A DNA stretch of 7,205 bases from Candidatus Zixiibacteriota bacterium (GTDB lineage Bacteria; Zixibacteria; MSB-5A5; GN15; FEB-12): the NCBI GenBank assembly GCA_016213305.1, contig JACRAV010000019.1, forward strand, positions 1-7,205, given 5' to 3'. This document shows positions 1-5,147 of this stretch, piece after piece; positions within the stretch are counted from its first letter, which is position 1, and every line of letters starts with the position of its first letter. The position numbers and the translations under genes are program-made. Under the pieces are notes generated by a model. That model ran no database searches and was not told where the DNA came from. It was given only the letters and a program-made list of their open reading frames with translations.

Positions 1-1
1 G

Positions 2-781
2 TTATTCCGCGGCCGTATCTGGCTGATTCTGGTCGTCTATTACGCGTTCCAGTGGCTCATACTGTATGGGCATGAGCAATTCACCTCGCCGATGTTCAGC
101 TGGATGGTGTCGCTGGCGATGGTGTTCAAAGACGCCAATCGTGCCGAGGCGTTTACCCACTATCCTGCTCACTATGTCTTTCTGCCCGATGTGTACGGCG
201 GGGTGAAGTTTGTCGTGAGTCTGGTGTTTGAAGGACTGGCCCTGGGCGCGGTAGCCGGCGTTTTTCTCCAGAGGTTCGGCGGGCGAAAAGAAAGCGCCGG
301 CGGCAAATCGGCGCTGAAAATGTGGCTGAATCTGGCGATCGCCTGGATTGTACTCAATGGGCTGACCGTCGTGCTGTCGTACAGCATTCCGGCCCTTTTG
401 AAATCTCAGCTATTCAGCCCCAAACGGGTCGCTCTCTTCAACTTTGTCATCATGCCGGCGGTCTTCAGTCTGTGCATGGCCCTGTTCTATTATTCGTTGC
501 CGATCGTGATGGCCACCGGCCGGAACGGCTTTCGGGCGCTGGTCATGTCGCTGAAGCTGTTTCTCAAGTATCCGATCATGACCTTCGTCATTGCCGCGAT
601 AACCGTGTCCGGACCGGTGCTGATGGCCGCGATTTCTTCCGCCTATGCCACGACCGTGGTTGACAAGTTTCGTCCGGAGCTGGTCTATTGGCTGTTGGTC
701 GCCGGCCTGTTCGTAGAGATGGCGGCCTCGTTCGTCTGGATGGGCGCCGCTTCGCGGCTGGTGATCGACGAGCTTGAATAG
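2..781 (+). CDS. Polytopic integral membrane protein of unknown function (5' partial)
   Basis: The reading frame is open from the left edge to the TAG at 779-781, so the gene starts outside the window. The ATG at 92 is probably internal, because the 30 codons before it encode a further hydrophobic segment (fragment residues about 6-22, rich in I, L, V, W and Y). Counting from the codon at position 2, I see about six candidate membrane spans: 6-22, 68-89, 107-130, 143-171, 192-212 and 227-249. A short basic, Gly-rich loop (RFGGRKES...GGKS, about 91-103) lies between spans 2 and 3 and is probably cytoplasmic. I recognise no catalytic motif, transporter signature or family. The next gene is 194 bases downstream and encodes a response regulator, but nothing here resembles a sensor kinase (no H-box, no ATP-binding domain). 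The protein is best described as a conserved-looking membrane protein. Coding status is well supported; function is unknown. Confidence 0.8.
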   Translation, partial: LFRGRIWLILVVYYAFQWLILYGHEQFTSPMFSWMVSLAMVFKDANRAEAFTHYPAHYVFLPDVYGGVKFVVSLVFEGLALGAVAGVFLQRFGGRKESAGGKSALKMWLNLAIAWIVLNGLTVVLSYSIPALLKSQLFSPKRVALFNFVIMPAVFSLCMALFYYSLPIVMATGRNGFRALVMSLKLFLKYPIMTFVIAAITVSGPVLMAAISSAYATTVVDKFRPELVYWLLVAGLFVEMAASFVWMGAASRLVIDELE

Positions 782-913
782 CGCGTCTCTCTGCGGCGCC
801 ATCCGATCCTGATCCGGTTTTGCATCCTTGAGTGCCCCAATCTGAAACAGTCGCTATAGTCGATTCTCCATAGCCGGCCTCTCGTGGAAAAAAAGTACAA
901 ACTTCCGCGTCAT

Positions 914-943
914 TCGGCTCAAAATTTTCACTATTCAAGCCGA
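914..943. promoter_or_regulatory. Inverted repeat upstream of the response regulator, possible operator
   Basis: TCGGCT at 914-919 and AGCCGA at 938-943 form a perfect six-base inverted repeat around an 18-base A/T-rich spacer that contains AAAATTTT (921-928). It lies 33-62 bases before the response-regulator start, where an autoregulatory or activator site would be expected. A six-base repeat can arise by chance, and I found no convincing -35/-10 pair nor a sigma-54 -24/-12 element (GG...GC) beside it. The operator role is inference. Confidence 0.25.
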
Positions 944-955
944 TAGAAGAGGTGA

Positions 956-979
956 ATGGCCAAGGGTAAACAGCTATGA
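956..979 (+). CDS. Seven-codon mini-ORF overlapping the response-regulator start (possible leader peptide)
   Basis: ATG at 956 opens a frame reading MAKGKQL and closing with TGA at 977-979. The stop overlaps the response-regulator ATG (976-978) as ATGA, an arrangement typical of translational coupling. A GAGGT motif lies at 949-953, but it is only two bases from this ATG, which is closer than ideal. AAGGG at 962-966, inside the mini-ORF, is nine bases from the main start and would serve the regulator directly. The peptide itself shows nothing recognisable. It may be a coincidence of a purine-rich leader. Confidence 0.2.
   Translation: MAKGKQL
962..966 (+). promoter_or_regulatory. Ribosome binding site of the response regulator
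   Basis: AAGGG lies nine bases before the ATG at 976. An in-frame TAA at 967-969 means that 976 is the first usable start of this frame, so the site and the stop together fix the start. Confidence 0.55.
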
Positions 980-2400
980 AAACTATTCTATTGGTTGACG
1001 ACGACAAAGAAGTATCGCAATCGCTCGCCAATTTGTTCGACACCGAGAAATTCAACTTTGATTTTCTCGAGGATAGCACCGAGGTTCCGGTCTATCTGAA
1101 GGACAAAGCGCCGGACGTGGTGATGCTCGACGTCAATCTGCCGACCCTGTCCGGCCTCGAAGTGCTCAAACAGATTCGCCAGGTCAACGACCATCTGCCG
1201 GTGATCATGATATCCGGCTTTGTCTCCACCGAGAACGCGATCGAAGCGATGCGCGAAGGGGCGTACGAATATCTCACCAAACCCTTCGAGATTCACAAGC
1301 TGATCGACACGGTCAACAAGGCCTGCGGATATCACCAGTCGGCGCCCACGGTCGTGACGCCGCCGAAGAGCGATTCCCCGCTGGTGGTGGATGAGATCGT
1401 GGGGAAGTCGCCCGAGATCGTTGAAATCGCGAAGCTGATCGGCCAGGTGTCGAAAACCGACGCGGCCGTGCTTATCTTCGGGGAATCCGGCACCGGTAAG
1501 GAATTGGTGGCCCGGGCGATCCATCGCAATTCGAAACGCAAAAGCGGGCCATTCCTCTCCGTCAACTGCGCCGCCCTTCCGGAAACGCTTCTTGAGTCCG
1601 AACTGTTCGGCCATGAGAAGGGGGCCTTTACCGGCGCCTACTATAAGAGAATCGGCAAGTTCGAGCAAGCCAACGAAGGGACGCTGTTCCTGGACGAAAT
1701 CGGCGATATGTCGATGCTGACCCAGTCCAAACTGCTCCGCGTTCTGCAGGAGAAGTGCTTTGAGCGGGTCGGCGGGAATGAAACGACGAAGGTCGATGTC
1801 CGGATCATCGCGGCCACCAACAAGTCGCTGGTGCAGTCGATAAAGGAAGGGTCGTTCCGAGTTGATCTGTTCTATCGCCTGAAAGTCGTCTCGATCTATC
1901 TTCCGCCGCTCCGCGAACGTCATGATGACATCCTTCTGCTGGCCGATTATTTCCGCAACCGGTTCGCCGAGATGCTCAATGTTTCCCCGAAGGCGATCTC
2001 CAAGAAAGCCCAGCAGGCACTCTTGAAATATGTCTGGCCGGGCAATGTCCGGGAGCTGGAAAACAACATGCACACCGCCATGGTGATGTCGAAGAACGAT
2101 TCGCTCCAGCCCGAAGATTTCCCCAGCTTACTTGAAGAAAAGCCGAAACTCGATGTCGATCTGACCGTCCTTCAGGACGACTACACCGAAACATTCCGCA
2201 AAATAGTCGATCCGATCATGCCCCAGCTGATCGCCAGTTCGCCGGGCCGGATCTATCATTTCCTTGAATCGGCGCTGGAACGGGCGGTAATCGCCTCCTG
2301 TCTGAAGCAGTACAACGGGAACCAGGTCAAAACCTCGGAAACGCTGGGCATCTCGCGCAATACGCTTCGCGACCGAATCTCAAAGTATAATCTGTACTAA
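976..2400 (+). CDS. NtrC-family sigma-54-dependent response regulator
   Basis: This is a complete 474-residue cytoplasmic transcription activator with the three domains of the NtrC family. The receiver (about 1-118) has the acidic pocket D8/D9, phospho-acceptor D52, switch residue S80 and K102 followed by P103. The AAA+ sigma-54 interaction domain (about 140-375) has Walker A GESGTGKE (169-176), the sigma-54 contact loop GAFTGA (216-221), Walker B TLFLDE (236-241), candidate arginine fingers R295 and R301, and WPGNVREL (354-361). A Fis-type helix-turn-helix lies at about 430-474, with SETLGISRNTLRDRISKY near the end. Family knowledge says that phosphorylation of D52 drives oligomerisation and ATP-powered opening of sigma-54 RNA polymerase at enhancer-bound promoters. 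All catalytic residues are present, so it should be active. The segment between AAA+ and HTH (about 385-430) matches no domain I know. No histidine kinase is adjacent, so its signal and regulon cannot be read here. It has its own terminator. Confidence 0.96.
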   Translation: MKTILLVDDDKEVSQSLANLFDTEKFNFDFLEDSTEVPVYLKDKAPDVVMLDVNLPTLSGLEVLKQIRQVNDHLPVIMISGFVSTENAIEAMREGAYEYLTKPFEIHKLIDTVNKACGYHQSAPTVVTPPKSDSPLVVDEIVGKSPEIVEIAKLIGQVSKTDAAVLIFGESGTGKELVARAIHRNSKRKSGPFLSVNCAALPETLLESELFGHEKGAFTGAYYKRIGKFEQANEGTLFLDEIGDMSMLTQSKLLRVLQEKCFERVGGNETTKVDVRIIAATNKSLVQSIKEGSFRVDLFYRLKVVSIYLPPLRERHDDILLLADYFRNRFAEMLNVSPKAISKKAQQALLKYVWPGNVRELENNMHTAMVMSKNDSLQPEDFPSLLEEKPKLDVDLTVLQDDYTETFRKIVDPIMPQLIASSPGRIYHFLESALERAVIASCLKQYNGNQVKTSETLGISRNTLRDRISKYNLY

Positions 2401-2428
2401 GGTACCGCCGGGCACCGACAAGCTGTCA

Positions 2429-2453
2429 GCCGCAGTCTCCCTGCGGCCTTTTT
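2429..2453 (+). terminator. Rho-independent terminator after the response regulator
   Basis: GCCGCAG (2429-2435) pairs perfectly with CTGCGGC (2441-2447) around a five-base loop (TCTCC). A C and five T residues (2449-2453) follow. This GC-rich seven-pair stem with a U tract sits 28 bases after the stop codon at 2400 and separates the regulator from the nuclease gene downstream. Confidence 0.85.
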
Positions 2454-2455
2454 CG

Positions 2456-2484
2456 TTGAGCTTGTGATTTGGCCGGAACATAAT
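2456..2484 (+). promoter_or_regulatory. Predicted sigma-70-type promoter of the SbcD-like gene
   Basis: TTGAGC at 2456-2461 (four of six matches to TTGACA) and CATAAT at 2479-2484 (five of six matches to TATAAT) are separated by exactly 17 bases. The pair begins just past the terminator T tract. Initiation about seven bases downstream would leave a leader of only about 13 bases before the ATG at 2504. No Shine-Dalgarno sequence is visible in that leader (it ends TATATTCACCCCC), so translation is probably weak or nearly leaderless. A TTGGCC (2469-2474) with TATATT (2491-2496), spacer 16, is a poorer alternative because it would place the start site at or beyond the ATG. Confidence 0.5.
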
Positions 2485-2503
2485 TTGAACTATATTCACC
2501 CCC

Positions 2504-3616
2504 ATGAGAATCTGTCATCTGTCCGACAGCCACCTGGGAGCGGGGGAGGCGTACGGCCGCCGTACTCCCGGCGGGTTTTCCGAACGGCAGGACGACATCA
2601 TCGGGGCCTTTGTTGAGGCCGTAGATAAGATCATTTCGCTCAGGCCGGATATCTGCCTTCATGCCGGCGACCTGTTTCACCAGGTACGCCCCTCCAACCG
2701 ACTGCTTGCCCTGGCAGGACACCAACTGCATCGATTGGCCGATGAGCATGGTATTCCGACTGTCATTATCACCGGCAATCATGATTCGCCCCGGCAACCG
2801 CATGTTGGGGCCGCGCTGGAAGTTTTTGCGCATATTCGGAATCTGTACATCGCCTCCGGATCGCAGAGGCAGGTGTTTCAGATTAAAGGGGCAACCATCT
2901 GGGCAGTTCCTCACTGTCTGTCGGGAGAAGTGCTGGGGGATCAACTGGCACAGTGTCGCCCGAATGATTCCAGCTCACCGAACATTTTGGTGGCTCACGG
3001 CGTGGCGGCCGGGATGCCGCAGTTTCGCATGGTGGAACTGGGCGAACAGGAAATACCGCTTGAGGTCATTAATCGGTTTGCTTACACGGCACTGGGGCAC
3101 TATCACAATTTCGTGCAGGTCGCGCCCCGGGCCTGGTATGCCGGATCGACCGAGCGATTGTCACAATCGGAGCGAACCTCGCCCAAGGGGTTTATCGAAG
3201 TTACCATTGATCCGTTGCAGGTGAAGTTCCACGAAGTTACCTGCCGTGAGATGATAGATGTTCCGGTCATCAAAGCCGATGGGTTGCGGGGAGACCAGAT
3301 TGTGGAAATTATTGAGGAGCGTCTCGCGGAGCAGAAGTTCGCGGGTGCCTTGGCGCGGGTTACGGTGGAGGGAGTGTCGGAGGAAGCTCTGCGCACTATC
3401 CCCCGCGAACGGCTGGCGGCCCTGAAGGAGAAGGCGTTCAATCTTGACGTTCGCTGGAATCGCCAGTCAACGGCCGCTTTACCGGACGTGGGTCACCGGG
3501 CCGCCGGGCAGGTGGATCGGGGATTCGTTGAATATCTGCAAACGGCGGATCTGCATGGGCTTGACCCCGATCGGCTGACCCGACTGGCGGATGAGTACCT
3601 CTCCGGCCAGGACTGA
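2504..3616 (+). CDS. SbcD/Mre11-type DNA repair exonuclease (metallophosphoesterase)
   Basis: This is a complete 370-residue protein with the calcineurin-like nuclease motifs in order: SDSH (D8, H10), HAGDLF (D56), GNHD (91-94), AHG (H165) and GHYH (H199, H201). These residues build the two-metal (usually Mn) centre of SbcD/Mre11 nucleases, which process DNA ends and hairpins with the SMC-like ATPase SbcC/Rad50. The length is slightly below typical SbcD (about 400). The C-terminal third (about 240-370) is less recognisable and would be the capping/partner-binding region. All catalytic residues are intact. ATG 2504 is the first ATG after an in-frame stop, and its first residues form the opening beta strand, so the start is firm despite the lack of a Shine-Dalgarno site. 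No SbcC-like gene follows: the next gene is an outer-membrane protein 84 bases on. The large subunit is therefore encoded elsewhere, or this is a stand-alone YhaO-like homologue. A strict sbcD symbol is withheld for that reason. Confidence 0.9.
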   Translation: MRICHLSDSHLGAGEAYGRRTPGGFSERQDDIIGAFVEAVDKIISLRPDICLHAGDLFHQVRPSNRLLALAGHQLHRLADEHGIPTVIITGNHDSPRQPHVGAALEVFAHIRNLYIASGSQRQVFQIKGATIWAVPHCLSGEVLGDQLAQCRPNDSSSPNILVAHGVAAGMPQFRMVELGEQEIPLEVINRFAYTALGHYHNFVQVAPRAWYAGSTERLSQSERTSPKGFIEVTIDPLQVKFHEVTCREMIDVPVIKADGLRGDQIVEIIEERLAEQKFAGALARVTVEGVSEEALRTIPRERLAALKEKAFNLDVRWNRQSTAALPDVGHRAAGQVDRGFVEYLQTADLHGLDPDRLTRLADEYLSGQD

Positions 3617-3636
3617 CACCGCCTCCCAAATTGATG

Positions 3637-3665
3637 TTGACAGGCCTACCGTGTCGGTCTAAGTT
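3637..3665 (+). promoter_or_regulatory. Predicted sigma-70-type promoter of the outer-membrane protein gene
   Basis: A perfect TTGACA lies at 3637-3642, and a weaker TAAGTT at 3660-3665 follows after a 17-base spacer. Transcription would start near 3672, giving a leader of about 29 bases that carries the ribosome binding site. The -10 box matches consensus at only three positions, so the element rests mainly on the -35 box and the spacing. It is the last promoter I can see before 7205 and may also serve the downstream uppP operon. Confidence 0.45.
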
Positions 3666-3688
3666 CTGATTACCTGAATACTGCAAAC

Positions 3689-3694
3689 AAAGGA
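3689..3694 (+). promoter_or_regulatory. Ribosome binding site of the outer-membrane protein gene
   Basis: AAAGGA ends six bases before the ATG at 3701. It is the clearest Shine-Dalgarno sequence in the window, and together with the signal peptide that begins at this ATG it fixes the start. Confidence 0.75.
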
Positions 3695-3700
3695 CTGAAT

Positions 3701-4336
3701 ATGAAGATATCATCTGTAATAGTCGGGGCACTGGTCGTCGGGTTAATCGTGGGGTCTTCAGTAATGGCCGGGGACGGTCGAGGTTCCATGTACGGCGGGC
3801 TGATGGTGGCCAAATCGTACGGCCAACAAACGGGAACAATCGGATTTTCGGGTGGTCTGGCCGACAACAACGCCATCTCCGGCTGGTTCGGATATGGCAT
3901 GTCCAAATACATCGACGGCCGCGTGCATCTCGGATTCTGGGATTCCGGCCCCAAGACCTTTCTGATGCTGGGTGGCGATTTCAAGTGGCAATTCTGGTCG
4001 GTCGATGAGGGTCCCCGATACCCTCTGGACATGGCGGTGGGCGGGTTTATCGAATATGAGGACAAGGACCGGGGTTCTTATCTTCAACTCGGCTCACATC
4101 TGGTGGCATCGTATCCGTTCAAACTGTATGAACGCGGCGTGCTGTCGCCCTATGGGCGGCTCAATGTCCGCTTGTATCGGGAATCAATCGAGCCAAGTTC
4201 CTCCAATTCGGATATCAAGTTTGGTCTGAACGGCGGTGCGGCATGGGATGCCACCAACGCGCTTCGCTTTTACGGTGAGTTTCAGATTGACGGCAACAAC
4301 GGCGTCTTCTTCGGCGTCGAATTCGTCGTGATGTAG
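3701..4336 (+). CDS. Probable outer-membrane beta-barrel protein
   Basis: This is a complete 211-residue exported protein of no family I can name. Residues 1-23 form a classic Sec signal peptide: MKISS, a hydrophobic core to about residue 18, then V-M-A before a likely signal peptidase I cut at A23/G24. The mature part of about 188 residues is rich in Gly, aromatic residues and short alternating polar/hydrophobic runs broken by charged turns. This is the pattern of roughly 8-10 amphipathic beta strands (for example around 29-41, 70-78, 85-98, 128-136, 148-158 and 203-211). It ends in FGVEFVVM, a strand-like C-terminus, although the last residue is Met rather than the usual Phe or Trp. There is no lipobox cysteine and no enzyme motif. 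It has its own promoter and ribosome binding site and lies 34 bases before uppP with no terminator between them. A surface barrel (OmpW/OmpA-barrel-like) is inferred from pattern only; a periplasmic beta protein remains possible. Confidence 0.75.
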   Translation: MKISSVIVGALVVGLIVGSSVMAGDGRGSMYGGLMVAKSYGQQTGTIGFSGGLADNNAISGWFGYGMSKYIDGRVHLGFWDSGPKTFLMLGGDFKWQFWSVDEGPRYPLDMAVGGFIEYEDKDRGSYLQLGSHLVASYPFKLYERGVLSPYGRLNVRLYRESIEPSSSNSDIKFGLNGGAAWDATNALRFYGEFQIDGNNGVFFGVEFVVM

Positions 4337-4370
4337 CACCGTCACCACCGCCGCGCTCGTCAACAGAGTA

Positions 4371-5147
4371 ATGAGTTACTTCGACGCTATTATTCTCGGC
4401 ATCCTCCAGGGGCTGACGGAATTCCTTCCCGTTTCATCTTCGGGCCACCTGGTGCTGGGCCAGGCGCTTCTGAAAGTGAAACAGCCGGGGGTCGCGTTTG
4501 AAGTGATTGTTCATCTCGGCACGCTGGTCTCCGTGCTCGTGTATTTCCGGGATAAGATAGTCCGACTGATTCGTTCGATGTTTGATTCGCGGATGGCCGC
4601 CGAGCGGACTATGTTGTTCTATTTGATCATCGGCACGGTACCGGCCGCGGTGGCGGGCCTGCTCTTCAAGGATTTCTTCGAGCAGTTGTTTTCGGCTCCG
4701 GCGGTGACGTCGGGATTCCTTCTCCTGACCGGGCTGATCTTGCTCTCGACGCGGTTTCGCAAACCGGGGAACCAGCCGATGCGACTTGGTTCCGCCATCG
4801 CCATGGGTATCGGTCAGGCCATCGCCATCCTGCCGGGCGTATCCCGCTCCGGCACGACCATCTCAACCGGCATCTGGGCCGGCGCGCGACCGTCCGATGC
4901 CGCCGAGTTTTCGTTTCTATTGTCGATACCGGCAGTGGGAGGCGCAGTAATTCTGGAAACTCACGAACTCCTGCACATAGATCAGTCGTTGATGGGGCCG
5001 TATCTGGTCGGTGCGCTCTTTTCCTTTGCCTTCGGAATCCTCGCCGTATCATCCCTGCTGGCCGTGATCAGGCGCGGCAAGTTCGAATATTTCGCCTATT
5101 ATTGTTTTGCGGTTGGCCTGCTGGGTCTCTATATATTTCTCACATGA
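4371..5147 (+). CDS. uppP: Undecaprenyl-diphosphatase (UppP/BacA family)
   Basis: This is a complete 258-residue polytopic inner-membrane enzyme, slightly shorter than E. coli UppP (273). It removes one phosphate from undecaprenyl diphosphate on the periplasmic side and so regenerates the lipid carrier for peptidoglycan and other envelope polymers. Overexpression is known to give bacitracin resistance. Both family signatures are intact: the (E/Q)xxxE motif as Q13-x3-E17 within QGLTEFLPVSSSGH (to H26), and PGxSRSxxT as PGVSRSGTT (155-163) with R159. Hydrophobic segments fill most of the rest (about 41-59, 81-99, 112-126, 140-155, and several after 180). The start is the ATG at 4371, which gives the usual short N-terminus before LGILQG; only a weak AGAG lies upstream. 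The stop codon overlaps the next start as ATGA. No promoter is visible in the 34 bases upstream, so it is probably read from the outer-membrane protein promoter or from one hidden in that gene. Confidence 0.96.
   Translation: MSYFDAIILGILQGLTEFLPVSSSGHLVLGQALLKVKQPGVAFEVIVHLGTLVSVLVYFRDKIVRLIRSMFDSRMAAERTMLFYLIIGTVPAAVAGLLFKDFFEQLFSAPAVTSGFLLLTGLILLSTRFRKPGNQPMRLGSAIAMGIGQAIAILPGVSRSGTTISTGIWAGARPSDAAEFSFLLSIPAVGGAVILETHELLHIDQSLMGPYLVGALFSFAFGILAVSSLLAVIRRGKFEYFAYYCFAVGLLGLYIFLT
5144..5147 (+). other. ATGA stop/start overlap coupling uppP to the fusion gene
   Basis: The uppP stop (TGA, 5145-5147) shares bases with the ATG at 5144. The frame is also open from a TTG at 5102, but the 14 residues this would add resemble no glycosyltransferase N-terminus. 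The ATG at 5144 gives MTRKFLVIRLGSLGD, the standard opening of the family. The overlap indicates translational coupling by reinitiation. Confidence 0.8.

Noticed and set aside
803..821. Weak hairpin (CCGAT...ATCCGG) followed by TTTT, a possible terminator of the first gene
   Set aside because: The stem is only five pairs with a bulged C and a four-base loop, and the T run is short, so it is not stable enough to call.
828..860. TTGAGT (828-833) and TATAGT (855-860) as a promoter for the response regulator
   Set aside because: The spacer is 21 bases, too long for a sigma-70 promoter, and with a 17-base spacer the -10 region (TCGCTA) is poor.
988..2073. Long open frame on the - strand opposite the response regulator
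   Set aside because: It is a shadow of a GC-biased coding strand; the + strand carries all the conserved NtrC motifs, and the antisense translation shows no domain.
5102..5143. TTG at 5102 as an upstream start of the fusion gene
   Set aside because: It would add 14 residues with no family similarity and a long overlap with uppP, whereas the ATG at 5144 gives the canonical GT9 N-terminus and an ATGA overlap.
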